Counted from the first letter of the stretch, positions 19,295-29,294 are shown. The stretch is 64,000 bases of DNA from Achromobacter aegrifaciens (GCF_902859735.1 NZ_CADIJY010000002.1:620001-684000), one strand, 5' to 3'. Translations and numbers: made by a program. Notes: generated from the sequence alone by a model not told the origin.

Positions 19295-19685
19295 GCGGAG
19301 TTCTCCAGCGAGGTTTTGAGCGGCTCTGTCCGACGCGGTTTATCGGTTGGGTAATCCGTTAATCCTCGTCGCCCGTCGCCGGCTTCTTGGGCAAAAACAC
19401 GGTGTGGCCGGTATTCTGAAAGCAAGCCGTCATACTGTCACTGCGTGTAATCCCCAATATTTAGGCGCGCGCCTTTAATCGTGACGGATAGCCGGGGCAA
19501 ACCTCTGAAATCGTTGGAGAATCCGCAAGAAAATCGTATTTATCATCTGGCGCGCCACGCGAAATTGTGCTTCGAGATATATATCGCGGGCGATTAATAC
19601 GCCGTTTAAAGACGCATTTAAATACAGTGCTTACGCAGGACTTACGAATAATAATTAACGTGCGTAGTTATTCACTGAATTCAAG
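19295..19685. other. AT-rich intergenic region upstream of livJ
   Basis: About 390 bp without a supportable gene, clearly poorer in GC than its surroundings. It should hold the livJ promoter on the minus strand. I see a 12-bp palindrome AGGCGCGCGCCT at 19463-19474 flanked by T/A runs, and AT-rich stretches such as TATATATC near 19579. No tRNA or small ORF is convincing. Confidence 0.5.
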
Positions 19686-19686
19686 C

Positions 19687-19718
19687 GCGGGGCGGCCCGA
19701 AAACCGCAGGCGCCCCGC
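19687..19718 (-). terminator. Hairpin after the VUT-transporter gene
   Basis: GCGGGGCG (19687-19694) pairs perfectly with CGCCCCGC (19711-19718). It lies 8 bp past the stop at 19726 on the minus strand; no strong U-tract follows, so it is a probable rather than classical terminator. Confidence 0.5.
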
Positions 19719-19725
19719 CGCCTGG

Positions 19726-20295
19726 TCAGGCATTGGCCGGCTTGGCCAGATTCCACATCAGCGCGCGGAACGGCGCCAGCATGCTGATATTGACCGCGAG
19801 CTTGATCGCCAGGTCGCCCATCATCCATGTCATCCAGGGCGCGCCGGTCGCCGCGAATGCAACGCTGAAGAACACGGCCGTATCCAGGATGGCGCCGAGC
19901 ACGCCCGACACCAGGGGCGCGCGCCACCAGCGCTGGTCGCGCAATCGGTCGAACACCTGAATGTCCACCAGTTGCGCGCAGATATAGGCCAGACCCGAAG
20001 CCAGCGCGATGCGCGGCGAGGCCACCCATACCGACACCACCAGGGCGGCGGCAAAGCCGAACCAGACCACCCTGCGCGCGGCCGCCGGGCCGAACCGGCG
20101 GTTCAGCACGTCCGTGACCAGGAAGGCGACCGGATAGGACAACCCGCCCCAGGTCAACCAATCGTTCAGCGGCACCTGCACCAGGATGTTCGAGCCGACC
20201 ACCACCACCAGCATGCACAGCACGGCAATGGCGAACTGCGGCCGGCTCATGAGCGCAAAGCGCCGGGAGCCTGTGCCCCCGTCCGTGGCCGTCAT
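19726..20295 (-). CDS. yhhQ: VUT-family (YhhQ-type) queuosine precursor transporter
   Basis: A 189-residue membrane protein with about six helices. The motif NILVQVPLN, the loop GGLSYPVAFLVTDVLNRRFG, and IALASGLAYICAQLVDIQVFDRLR are typical of the VUT family, whose E. coli member YhhQ imports queuosine precursors (preQ0/preQ1). Its ATG overlaps the proC stop as ATGA, so it is cotranscribed with proC. The substrate is inferred from the family. Confidence 0.83.
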   Translation of the reverse strand: MTATDGGTGSRRFALMSRPQFAIAVLCMLVVVVGSNILVQVPLNDWLTWGGLSYPVAFLVTDVLNRRFGPAAARRVVWFGFAAALVVSVWVASPRIALASGLAYICAQLVDIQVFDRLRDQRWWRAPLVSGVLGAILDTAVFFSVAFAATGAPWMTWMMGDLAIKLAVNISMLAPFRALMWNLAKPANA

Positions 20296-21125
20296 TTGCC
20301 GAACTCCTCCGCCAGCTCGCGCGAGCGTCGGGCGGCGGCCGCCATGGCGTCTTCGACGATGGCGGCAAACCCGGCCGCGCCGAACGCATTGAGCGCCGCC
20401 GCCGTGGTGCCGCCCTTGGAGGTGACACGTTCACGCAGGGTGGCCAGCGGTTCAGAGGACTCGGCGGCAAGGCGCGTCGCCCCGGCCAGCGTGCCCAATG
20501 CCAGTTGCTTGGCCTGTTCTGCCGTCAGGCCGACCTTCTGGCCGCCCGCCACCAGCGCTTCCAGAAACAGGAATACATAAGCCGGGCCGCTGCCCGACAA
20601 GGCCGTCACGCCATCAAGCGCGGCGTCATCGGCGACCCACACCACTTCACCCACGCTGGACAGCAATCGCGCCGCCAGGTCGCGGTCGGCAGCGTCCACC
20701 CCGTCCAGCGCCGCCAGGCCGGTAATGCCGGCGCCCACCAGGGCCGGCGTATTCGGCATGCAGCGCACCAGGCGCTTGAACGGCGCCTCGGGCGTACCGA
20801 GCCAGGCCGCCAGCGTATCGGCGCGGATACCGGCCGCCACGCTTACCACCAAAGTGTCTTCGCGCAACCATTGACGCGTGGAAGCCACAACGTCCTTCAT
20901 GTTCTGTGGCTTGACAGCGAACACCCAGACGCGGCACCGCGCCAGGGCCTCGCCCGGAGCCGTCGCGGTGGTCATGCCGCGGGCCTGCCAGGCAGCATGC
21001 GAATCCTGGTTTATGTCAATGACATGTATGTTGCCGGCGGCGCATACTTTGCCGGCCAGGCCCGAGGCCAGGGCAGCGGCCATATTGCCGCCCCCGATGA
21101 ACGCAATCGAAAGTTCGTTTTTCAT
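20292..21125 (-). CDS. proC: Pyrroline-5-carboxylate reductase
   Basis: A 277-residue enzyme that reduces 1-pyrroline-5-carboxylate to proline with NAD(P)H. The N-terminus SIAFIGGGNMAAAL is the dinucleotide-binding loop, and the C-terminal signature ALSGSGPAYVFLFLEALVAGGQKVGL is diagnostic of ProC. Length matches the family. Pyrroline-5-carboxylate is the product of the ornithine aminotransferase at the window start, so arginine-derived ornithine could feed proline here, though the two loci are unlinked transcriptionally. Confidence 0.94.
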   Translation of the reverse strand: MKNELSIAFIGGGNMAAALASGLAGKVCAAGNIHVIDINQDSHAAWQARGMTTATAPGEALARCRVWVFAVKPQNMKDVVASTRQWLREDTLVVSVAAGIRADTLAAWLGTPEAPFKRLVRCMPNTPALVGAGITGLAALDGVDAADRDLAARLLSSVGEVVWVADDAALDGVTALSGSGPAYVFLFLEALVAGGQKVGLTAEQAKQLALGTLAGATRLAAESSEPLATLRERVTSKGGTTAAALNAFGAAGFAAIVEDAMAAAARRSRELAEEFGK

Positions 21126-21224
21126 AGGAGCCGATTGTAAACGGGAGTTCTCGTTGGGAAAAAAAAGAAAAATGTTCGTTCGCGCCTAAAACGCGCAATT
21201 TGACAGGCGTTTGGAGTGATGTGA

Positions 21225-21242
21225 AAGTCACGGTTTTGTCAC
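21225..21242 (+). promoter_or_regulatory. Candidate Pho box upstream of ugpB
   Basis: AAGTCAC-GGTT-TTGTCAC is two direct 7-bp half-sites with a 4-bp spacer, the 11-bp periodicity of PhoB boxes (consensus CTGTCAT-N4-CTGTCAT), with GTCA kept in both halves. It lies 77 bp before the ugpB start; ugp is PhoB-regulated in E. coli. Confidence 0.6.
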
Positions 21243-21318
21243 AAACAATTCATAAGGTGTCGTGTTTTCTGCGCCCGGACAACCCGGTCGCGTCACGCCC
21301 AACTGGAGGAACCTCTCT

Positions 21319-22632
21319 ATGCGATCCCACCGTATTGCCTTAACCTTTGCCGCCATCATGACGGCTTTTGCAGGCGCCTCCGCGCATGCCGCCACCGAGA
21401 TCCAATTCTGGCACTCGATGGAAGGCGCGCTGGGCGATCGCGTGAACGGCCTGGTCGACGAATTCAACAAAAAGAACCCCGACTACCAAGTCAAGGCAGT
21501 CTACAAGGGCAACTACGGTGAATCCATGAACGCCGGCATCGCCGCGTTCCGCGCCGGCAACGCCCCGGACATCCTCCAGGTGTTCGAAGTCGGCACCGCC
21601 ACCATGATGTACGCCAAGGGCGCCATCAAGCCGGTGCAGCAGATGTCGGAAGAAGTCGGCAACCCGATCGATCCGAAGGAATTCATCGGCGCCGTGGCCG
21701 GCTACTACTCGTCGGCCGACGGCAAGCTGGTGTCGATGCCCTTCAACAGCTCGACCGTGGTGTTCTACTACAACAAGGACGCCTTCAAGAAGGCCGGCCT
21801 GGACGCCGACAAGCCGCCCAAGACCTGGGAAGAGCTGGCCGCCGCCGGCCAGAAGCTGAAGGCCGCAGGTCAGGAATGCGGCTACACCACCTCCTGGCCG
21901 TCGTGGGTCCAGCTGGAAACGTTCTCGGCCTGGCATAACGTGCCGTACGCCACCAAGGACAACGGTTTCGGCGGCCTGGACGCCCGCATCGCCATCAACA
22001 CCCCGCTGCACGTGCGCCACCTGGAAAACCTGGCCAAGCTGGGCAAGGAAGGCATCTTCATGTACGGCGGCCGCGGCGACGAGCCGAACTCGCTGTTCAT
22101 CAGCGGCAAGTGCGCCATGATCACCGGTTCGTCCGGCCTGCGCGCCAACATCGCCAAGAACGCCAAGTTCGAATTCGGCACCTCGACCCTGCCCTACTAC
22201 GCCGACGTGCAAGGCGCGCCGCAGAACACCATCATCGGCGGCGCTTCGCTGTGGGTCTTCGCCAACAAGAAGCCGGAAACCTACAAGGGCGTGACCGCGT
22301 TCTTCAAGTTCCTGGCCAGCCCGGAAATCGCCGCCCGCTGGCACCAGCAGACCGGCTACGTGCCCGTCACCAAGGCTGCCTACGAGCTGACCAAGAAGGA
22401 CGGCTTCTACGACAAGAACCCGGGCACCGAAGTCGGCGTCAAGCAGCTGAACGTCGAAACCACCGCGCAATCGCGCGGCCTGCGCCTGGGCTTCCTGCCG
22501 CAGATCCGTGAAATCGAAGACGCCGAAATCGAACGCGTCGTTTCGGGCAAGGTCAGCGCCAAGGACGGCGCCGACAACATCGTCAAGCGCGGCAACGAGC
22601 TGCTGGAAAAGTTCGAGAAGAGTGTAAAGTAA
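21319..22632 (+). CDS. ugpB: sn-Glycerol-3-phosphate ABC transporter binding protein UgpB
   Basis: A 437-residue periplasmic protein, nearly identical in length to E. coli UgpB. A signal peptide covers residues 1-25 (AFAGASAHAA). TEIQFWHSMEGALGDRVNGL, KAVYKGNYGESMNAGIAAFR and the glycerol-phosphate region GSSGLRANI are UgpB signatures. A TGGAGGA ribosome site lies 7 nt before the ATG at 21319. It is the first gene of ugpBAEC, downstream of a candidate Pho box, and is followed by two strong hairpins before ugpA. Confidence 0.94.
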   Translation: MRSHRIALTFAAIMTAFAGASAHAATEIQFWHSMEGALGDRVNGLVDEFNKKNPDYQVKAVYKGNYGESMNAGIAAFRAGNAPDILQVFEVGTATMMYAKGAIKPVQQMSEEVGNPIDPKEFIGAVAGYYSSADGKLVSMPFNSSTVVFYYNKDAFKKAGLDADKPPKTWEELAAAGQKLKAAGQECGYTTSWPSWVQLETFSAWHNVPYATKDNGFGGLDARIAINTPLHVRHLENLAKLGKEGIFMYGGRGDEPNSLFISGKCAMITGSSGLRANIAKNAKFEFGTSTLPYYADVQGAPQNTIIGGASLWVFANKKPETYKGVTAFFKFLASPEIAARWHQQTGYVPVTKAAYELTKKDGFYDKNPGTEVGVKQLNVETTAQSRGLRLGFLPQIREIEDAEIERVVSGKVSAKDGADNIVKRGNELLEKFEKSVK

Positions 22633-22720
22633 CGCCCTTCCGCGATACCGGCCCGGTCCTGTCAATCGGTATTTTCCATGCCGTGACAAGGACTTGGGCT
22701 GTTTTGCGCCAGGCAGTACA

Positions 22721-22757
22721 AGGCTTAAGGCCCTGCGGTTTTTAGGGCTTTAAGCCT
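22721..22757 (+). terminator. First ugpB-ugpA hairpin (mRNA stabiliser or attenuator)
   Basis: AGGCTTAAGGCCCT (22721-22734) pairs with AGGGCTTTAAGCCT (22744-22757), a 14-bp stem with one G-U type mismatch and a 9-nt loop. It lies 88 nt after the ugpB stop. Confidence 0.6.
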
Positions 22758-22783
22758 CTCGTATTTTACGAAGGCGGTTTCAG

Positions 22784-22810
22784 GCGGCGGTTACTCCAAC
22801 CGCCGCTTTT
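22784..22810 (+). terminator. Intrinsic-type attenuator before ugpA
   Basis: GCGGCGGTT (22784-22792) and AACCGCCGC (22798-22806) form a perfect 9-bp stem with a 5-nt loop, followed by TTTT. It ends about 24 nt before the ugpA start and should stop some transcripts after ugpB. Confidence 0.7.
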
Positions 22811-22830
22811 CTGTACCTTGGGTTCCCCCT

Positions 22831-23712
22831 ATGGAAAAACGCGTTGTATTCGGGCACAAGACCTTGCCCTATCTGCTGCTCCTGCCGCAGATCATCATTA
22901 CCGTGGTCTTCTTCTTCCTGCCGGCCGGCCAGGCCATGTGGCAATCGCTGCGGCTGGAAGATGCATTCGGACTGTCCTCCGAGTTCGTCGGACTGGACAA
23001 CTTCATGGACCTGTTTTCGCAACAGGCCTACCTGGATTCCTTCCGCGTCACCGCCGTATTCTCGATCCTCGTGGCAGTGGTCGGTTTGGGCGTGTCCTTG
23101 CTGCTGGCCGTCATGGCAGATCGCGTCATCCGCGGCGCCGGCCTCTACAAGACGCTGCTGATCTGGCCCTACGCCGTGGCGCCCGCCGTGGTCGGCGTGC
23201 TGTGGCTGTTCCTGTTTTCGCCTTCCGTCGGCATCCTGGCCGTGGCCCTGCGCCATGCCGGCGTCGACTGGAACCCGCGCCTGGACGGCAACCAGGCCAT
23301 GACCCTGGTGCTGATCGCCGCCGTGTGGAAGCAGGTGTCGTACAACTTCCTGTTCTTCCTGGCCGGCCTGCAATCGATTCCGCGCTCGCTCATCGAAGCC
23401 GCCGCGATCGACGGCGCAAGCCCGTCGCGCCGCTTCTGGAGCATCGTGTTCCCGTTGCTCTCGCCCACCACGTTCTTCCTGCTGGTGGTCAACATCATCT
23501 ACGCCTTCTTCGACACCTTTGCCGTGGTGGACACGACCACGCAGGGCGGTCCGGGCACGTCGACCTCCATCCTGGTCTACAAGGTGTACAGCGACGGCTT
23601 CCGCGGCCTGGACCTCGGTTCGTCCGCGGCGCAGTCGGTGGTGCTGATGTTCATTGTGATTGCCTTGACGGTCGTGCAGTTCCGCTACGTCGACCGCAAA
23701 GTGCAGTATTGA
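22831..23712 (+). CDS. ugpA: sn-Glycerol-3-phosphate ABC transporter permease UgpA
   Basis: A 293-residue inner-membrane permease with six helices. The EAA coupling motif reads [22 protein letters not shown] at residues around 190-211. The N-terminal [21 protein letters not shown] is the typical first helix of UgpA/MalF-type subunits, and the closing [12 protein letters not shown] matches UgpA. It pairs with UgpE and UgpC. Confidence 0.94.
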   Translation: MEKRVVFGHKTLPYLLLLPQIIITVVFFFLPAGQAMWQSLRLEDAFGLSSEFVGLDNFMDLFSQQAYLDSFRVTAVFSILVAVVGLGVSLLLAVMADRVIRGAGLYKTLLIWPYAVAPAVVGVLWLFLFSPSVGILAVALRHAGVDWNPRLDGNQAMTLVLIAAVWKQVSYNFLFFLAGLQSIPRSLIEAAAIDGASPSRRFWSIVFPLLSPTTFFLLVVNIIYAFFDTFAVVDTTTQGGPGTSTSILVYKVYSDGFRGLDLGSSAAQSVVLMFIVIALTVVQFRYVDRKVQY

Positions 23713-23733
23713 TTTTGTCCGAGGCTATAAACA

Positions 23734-24585
23734 ATGGTTGAACGCCGTCCCTGGCTGGATATTCTGGCCCACGTCATTCTGCTCTGCGGCGTGGCGATGG
23801 TGGCATTTCCGCTCTACGTCACTTTCGTCGCGTCCACCCAGACCGCGCAGGAAGTGGCGTCCGCGCCGATGTCCCTCATCCCCGGCAAGCATTTCGTCGA
23901 CAACTACATGCAGGCGCTGTTCGGCGGCTCTTCCGGCGGTTCGTCGGGCGCGCCCGTGGGCCGCATGATGTACGTCAGCCTGATCATGGCGCTGGCGATT
24001 TCCATCGGCAAGATCGCCATCTCGCTGCTGTCGGCTTTCGCGGTGGTGTATTTCCGCTTCCCCGGCCGCATGTTCTTCTTCTGGATGATCTTCGTCACCC
24101 TGATGTTGCCGGTCGAAGTCCGTATCGCGCCCACCTACAAGGTGGTGGCCGACCTCGGCCTGCTCAACAGCTACGCCGGGTTGACCTTGCCGCTGATCGC
24201 CTCGGCAACCGCCACCTTCCTGTTCCGCCAGTTCTTCCTGACGGTGCCGGACGAGCTGATCGAGGCCGCGCGCATCGACGGCGCGGGTCCGGTGCGCTTC
24301 TTCCGCGACGTGCTGCTGCCCTTGTCCAAGACCAGCATCGCCGCGCTGTTCGTGATCCAGTTCATCTACGGCTGGAACCAATACCTGTGGCCGCTGCTCG
24401 TGACCACGCAGGAAGACATGTACCCCGTCGTCATCGGCATCAAGCGGATGATCAGCGGCGGCGACAGCGTGACCGAATGGAACATCACCATGGCCACCGC
24501 CATGCTTGCGATGATCCCGCCCGCGCTGGTCGTCATCCTGATGCAGAAATGGTTCGTCAAGGGTCTGGTCGACACTGAAAAGTGA
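23734..24585 (+). CDS. ugpE: sn-Glycerol-3-phosphate ABC transporter permease UgpE
   Basis: A 283-residue permease. The EAA motif is [22 protein letters not shown], and the C-terminal [13 protein letters not shown] is the standard UgpE/MalG-type end. A glycine/serine-rich loop [11 protein letters not shown] near residues 64-74 is a low-complexity insertion between the first two helices. It starts 22 nt after ugpA and forms the channel with UgpA. Confidence 0.94.
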   Translation: MVERRPWLDILAHVILLCGVAMVAFPLYVTFVASTQTAQEVASAPMSLIPGKHFVDNYMQALFGGSSGGSSGAPVGRMMYVSLIMALAISIGKIAISLLSAFAVVYFRFPGRMFFFWMIFVTLMLPVEVRIAPTYKVVADLGLLNSYAGLTLPLIASATATFLFRQFFLTVPDELIEAARIDGAGPVRFFRDVLLPLSKTSIAALFVIQFIYGWNQYLWPLLVTTQEDMYPVVIGIKRMISGGDSVTEWNITMATAMLAMIPPALVVILMQKWFVKGLVDTEK

Positions 24586-24635
24586 CGGTCACCCGCCCTC
24601 GCCCACCCGAACACGACTCCGAACACGAATAACTC

Positions 24636-25724
<1,089 letters not shown>

Positions 25725-25735
25725 AGCCATCGCTG

Positions 25736-25770
25736 GACGGAAGCGGCGGCTGCGCCCGCCCGCTTCCGTC
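25736..25770. terminator. Hairpin between convergent ugpC and mipA-like genes
   Basis: GACGGAAGCGG (25736-25746) pairs perfectly with CCGCTTCCGTC (25760-25770), an 11-bp stem with a 13-nt loop. There is no U-run on either side, so it is likely a Rho-assisted or stabilising hairpin. Confidence 0.5.
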
Positions 25771-25806
25771 TCACCCGCTCCCGGCCGGGAACGGGCTTCC
25801 CCCCGA

Positions 25807-26694
25807 TCAATACGTGTACGTCATCATGGTGCCGATGGTGTACTGCGCGCGATCCCGCACGATGGGACTGTCCGCCGCGTCGCCGTACAGGCGCCGCGCT
25901 TCCGCCGACGTGGTCCACGACCAGGACTTGGAGAGCGGCACGGCCCAGGTCGCGCCCAGGCCCACGCTTTCCAGACCGCCCTTGGGCGTGTACTTGCGAT
26001 AGCCGGACTTTGCCGACTGGTTGCCGCTGACGCCATACCAGGTGCGCATGTAATTGCCGTCGCCGAAAGTGCCGGACAGCGCCAGCGAAATCGCCCCGGC
26101 GCTACCCTCGTACACGGTGGTGCTGGCTCCCAGGTTGAACATGGTGTAAGCGCTGCCTACGTCGCGGTTGTCGCCCTTCTTGAATGCATGCGCGACCGTT
26201 GCCGACAGGGTCACTGGGCCTATCGTCGTTTCAGCGTCCATACCGATCTGCGCGCGGCTTTCGATGTCGCCCATGCCGCGCAGCTTGTCCGAGCCCTGGA
26301 ACCCCTTCTTGTGGTCCTTGCGCGAAGCGCTGGGCGCAAGATAAAAGCGGAACGTGCTGTCCAGGGCCTGGGTTTCCCAGCCCAGGCCGTGGTCGGTGCT
26401 GAGGAAGAAGCCACCGGGGCTGCGCACGCCCAGGCCGATGATCGGCACGGCGGAATACTCGTCGCTGCCGCTGTAGCGCGGCGCGTAGCCCGCGCCCAGC
26501 GTGCCGTAGAACAGCCATTCGTCGGCCGGCCCCTCCCCCGTCGCCACCGTCAACCCGCGCGAGCTGGCCCCGCGCTGGCCGTAGACGGAACTGTTCGCAG
26601 CGTCATCGGCCAGGGACAGTCCCGGGACTAAAGCCAGCAGGCAAGCAGCGCCGGCGCCGCGCGTAAACAGGATGGAACGGATTTTTCGCTTCAT
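25807..26694 (-). CDS. MipA/OmpV-family outer-membrane protein
   Basis: A 295-residue protein with a signal peptide (residues 1-29, CLLALVPGLSLADD) and an alternating beta-barrel pattern ending in an aromatic residue (TMMTYTY), the outer-membrane insertion signature. GTLGAGYAPRYSGSDEYSAVPIIG is the MipA/OmpV N-terminal motif. E. coli MipA scaffolds murein enzymes; other members respond to osmotic or antibiotic stress. GGAAG precedes the ATG by 6 nt. A G9 tract lies 25 nt upstream of the start in the spacer after the serine-hydrolase-like lipoprotein gene. Confidence 0.85.
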   Translation of the reverse strand: MKRKIRSILFTRGAGAACLLALVPGLSLADDAANSSVYGQRGASSRGLTVATGEGPADEWLFYGTLGAGYAPRYSGSDEYSAVPIIGLGVRSPGGFFLSTDHGLGWETQALDSTFRFYLAPSASRKDHKKGFQGSDKLRGMGDIESRAQIGMDAETTIGPVTLSATVAHAFKKGDNRDVGSAYTMFNLGASTTVYEGSAGAISLALSGTFGDGNYMRTWYGVSGNQSAKSGYRKYTPKGGLESVGLGATWAVPLSKSWSWTTSAEARRLYGDAADSPIVRDRAQYTIGTMMTYTY

Positions 26695-26719
26695 AACAGC
26701 TTCCAAGAAACGAGGTTGA

Positions 26720-26728
26720 GGGGGGGGG
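26720..26728. repeat. G9 homopolymer upstream of the mipA-like gene
   Basis: Nine consecutive G on the plus strand (C9 on the coding strand) in the 63-bp spacer between the lipoprotein stop and the mipA-like start. Runs of this length can slip during replication; Bordetella fim promoters vary through a longer poly-C tract. Confidence 0.6.
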
Positions 26729-26757
26729 TAAAACCGTGGAGCCGGGAACGGCCCCAT

Positions 26758-27852
26758 CTATTGGGTGATTGCGCCCTGCTTGGCCTGGCGCATCAGCGCC
26801 ATCGCCATCGTCGACACCGAGGCCACCAAGGACTCGCTGGTGTCGGAATTGCTCATGACCAGCACCGCCAGCTTGTCGCGCGGCGCCAGCACCAGACGCG
26901 AATGGAAGGCTTCAGTGGCGCCGCTATGCAGACGCAATGGCGTGCCGGCGATATCGTCGCCACAGGGCGCAGCCAGCCAGGACAAGGCCAGGCGGCATTC
27001 CAGCGCCAACCCGCCTTCCACGGTTTCCATGTCGAGCACGGCGCGGGCCGAGTCGGCATTCAGCACGCGTCGGCCTTGGTAAAGACCGTCGGCAAAAAGC
27101 ATGCTGGAGAAGCGCGCCATCTCCGAAGTGCTGAGCCAAAGGCCGTCGGCCGCTTCGTTGGGCTGAGGCGCTTCGGTCCAGGGAGCGCCGCGACGGTAGC
27201 CCGAGGCGCGCAGTTCGAGCATGCGCGGATCGGGATGGAACCCGGCGCGCGGCATGTTCAGCGGCTGCAGGATGGTGCGGCGCACGTAGGTGTCGAACGG
27301 TTCGCTCGCCACATGCGCAACCATGTCTCCCAGCAGGGCGTAGGCCATGTCAGCGCGCGCGCGTCCCATGGTGTCTTCCAACGATCCGGGGTGCACGGCC
27401 AGCAGATTGCGGGCGGTGAAGGGATGCGTGCCCAGCCATTGCATGGCGCCGCGGCGCGGCTGGATGTCCCAATCGGGCAGCGCCTGCGAGGCCGGCTGGT
27501 CCAGCGCCAGACGCCCGTCGTCGGCGGCGCGCAGCACGCCCGCGGCCGTGACGATCTTGGTGATGGTCCCTACGCGGTACAGCGTGTCGCTGGTGGCGCT
27601 GCGGTGGCGCAGCGGGTCCGCGTAACCGAAGCCCGTGCTCCACACCAGGCGCTGGTCGTCGACGATTGCGATCGACAGGCCCGGCACGTCGGAAGCGTCC
27701 ATGTCATAGGGGATGCGCTGGGCCAGGTAGCCCACCACCGCCTTGTAGTCGCCCTGGGCGATCGGCGGCGGCGCGTCGGGAGGAACGCCCTGGCAACCGC
27801 CCGCGGCGACCAGCAACATACCTACGGCAACCAGGCGGCTGAGGGAAAACAT
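26758..27852 (-). CDS. Lipoprotein of the serine beta-lactamase/PBP fold lacking the catalytic motifs
   Basis: A 364-residue protein with a lipoprotein signal (LLVAAGGC, Cys20) and a class C beta-lactamase-like fold: VPGLSIAIVDDQRLVWSTGFGYAD, then YRVGTITKI where active relatives have SxxK, so the nucleophile position is Thr96 with Lys99 kept. The YxN position reads RAD in GRARADMAYALLGD, the usual HTSGL reads HPGSL, and the terminal HxG region reads HSGATEAFHS. It therefore looks like a binding or regulatory paralogue rather than a hydrolase. I use the ATG at 27852; an in-frame TTG lies 12 bp upstream. It is upstream of mipA on the same strand. Confidence 0.8.
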   Translation of the reverse strand: MFSLSRLVAVGMLLVAAGGCQGVPPDAPPPIAQGDYKAVVGYLAQRIPYDMDASDVPGLSIAIVDDQRLVWSTGFGYADPLRHRSATSDTLYRVGTITKIVTAAGVLRAADDGRLALDQPASQALPDWDIQPRRGAMQWLGTHPFTARNLLAVHPGSLEDTMGRARADMAYALLGDMVAHVASEPFDTYVRRTILQPLNMPRAGFHPDPRMLELRASGYRRGAPWTEAPQPNEAADGLWLSTSEMARFSSMLFADGLYQGRRVLNADSARAVLDMETVEGGLALECRLALSWLAAPCGDDIAGTPLRLHSGATEAFHSRLVLAPRDKLAVLVMSNSDTSESLVASVSTMAMALMRQAKQGAITQ

Positions 27853-28001
27853 GGCTAGCGGCAAGACCTCTGAAGAGAACTGCCGTCATGCTATCCAGGC
27901 GCCTGCCCGCGATCTTTCCCGCTTTGTATGGAGTTTGTGAAGATTGCGGCGGCGGATTGTGAAGTTTGTTTACGTTGTGCCGCGCCGCACCCCGCCAGGC
28001 T

Positions 28002-29294
28002 TCAGGCGGTCTTCCAGGCAACCACGAAACGCGCGCCGCCCAAGGGGCTGTCGCTTGCCTGCACGGTCCCGTTGTGCCAGCGAGCCACCCGGCTCACGAT
28101 GGCCAGGCCCAACCCCACCCCACCCGTCCCGCGGTCGCGGCTTTCGTCCAGGCGGATGAAAGGTTCGAAGATCCGTTCGCGGTCGGCAGGCGGGATGCCG
28201 GGGCCGTCGTCGTCCACGATCAGCACGTACTCGCGCGCGCCCGGGCTGATTAAGCTGACCTGGACCTGCCGGCCGGCATGCCGGATGGCGTTCTGCAGCA
28301 GGTTGAGCAAGGCGCGCGTCATGTAGCGCTGGTGCAAGTGCACCTCGGGCACCTGGCACAGTGCCACTTCGCAGCGCACGCCCGACACGCCGGCCTCGAA
28401 GCCGGCATGCTGCACCACCGAATCCAGCCAGCCGCGCGCGTCCTGCGGCTGCAGCGCCACGCCGTCGCCCTTGTGTTCCAGGCGCGCGTACATCAGCAAT
28501 TCCGAGGCCATGGCGTCCAGTTCGGCCACGTCGCTCTTCATTTCCTCGACCAGGCGCTTGCGTGCGGCCGGGTCGTCCTCGCGGTCCATCATGTCCAGTT
28601 CGAACGACAGGCGCGCGATCGGCGTGCGCAGCTCGTGCGACACGGCATTGGTCAGGTCGCGCTGGTTGCCCACCAGCGCGCTGATGCGGTCTGACATCTG
28701 GTTGAAGGTGTCGCCCAGGTTGCGGATGCTGGAATGGCGCGACAGGCGCGCCCGGGCTTGCAGGTCGCCCTGGCCCATGCGCAGGGCGGCGGTCTTCAGG
28801 GCCTCCAGGTCGCGCCAGATGGGCAGCGCCCACACCAGCATGAAGGCGCACAGCAACAGGCCCAGGGCGGAATACACCGCGGCCATCAGCCAGGGGCCGA
28901 TGTCCGGCTCGGGCGGCAGCTTGACCTCCAGCCATTGCCTGCCCGGACCGGGAATCGCCGCCACAAAGGTCTGCTGCTTGTCGCGCACGAAGAAGCTGCC
29001 GGACTCCACCATGGCGCGCTCGTCCTTGGTGGCGCCGTAGCTTTCGGCGTCGACCACCTTGAGCGCCAGGCCGTAGTACGGCGCCAGCGCGTCGCGCACG
29101 TGCGCCTCGCGCTCGGATGGCGGCACGCGGCCCAGTTCCTGCACCAGGCTGTGGATCTGGCCCCGCACCGCTTCGCGCGCGTAGGCGTCGCTGACGGGTT
29201 CGAAGAAGTAGTTGGCGGATCGGTCCACGACTTCGTTGGAAATGACGAAGCCCACCGCCAGCACCACGAACAGCCGCAGGACAAACTTAAGCAT
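28002..29294 (-). CDS. Sensor histidine kinase, RstB-like
   Basis: A 430-residue membrane kinase. One helix at residues 4-20, a periplasmic domain to about 135, a second helix near 150-170, HAMP, then HisKA with the phosphoacceptor in SHELRTPIARLSFELD, an N box NLLQNAIRHA and ATP-lid boxes DDGPGIP and GVGLGLAI. The layout and periplasmic start resemble RstB. The ATG at 29294 overlaps the regulator gene end by 8 bp, so the pair is cotranscribed. An upstream frame extension lies inside the regulator gene and was not used. The signal is unknown. Confidence 0.9.
   Translation of the reverse strand: MLKFVLRLFVVLAVGFVISNEVVDRSANYFFEPVSDAYAREAVRGQIHSLVQELGRVPPSEREAHVRDALAPYYGLALKVVDAESYGATKDERAMVESGSFFVRDKQQTFVAAIPGPGRQWLEVKLPPEPDIGPWLMAAVYSALGLLLCAFMLVWALPIWRDLEALKTAALRMGQGDLQARARLSRHSSIRNLGDTFNQMSDRISALVGNQRDLTNAVSHELRTPIARLSFELDMMDREDDPAARKRLVEEMKSDVAELDAMASELLMYARLEHKGDGVALQPQDARGWLDSVVQHAGFEAGVSGVRCEVALCQVPEVHLHQRYMTRALLNLLQNAIRHAGRQVQVSLISPGAREYVLIVDDDGPGIPPADRERIFEPFIRLDESRDRGTGGVGLGLAIVSRVARWHNGTVQASDSPLGGARFVVAWKTA

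Noticed and set aside
27853-28001. Small gene between the kinase and the lipoprotein
   Set aside because: Short open frames exist on the plus strand but have no ribosome site or recognisable sequence and extend into the kinase gene.
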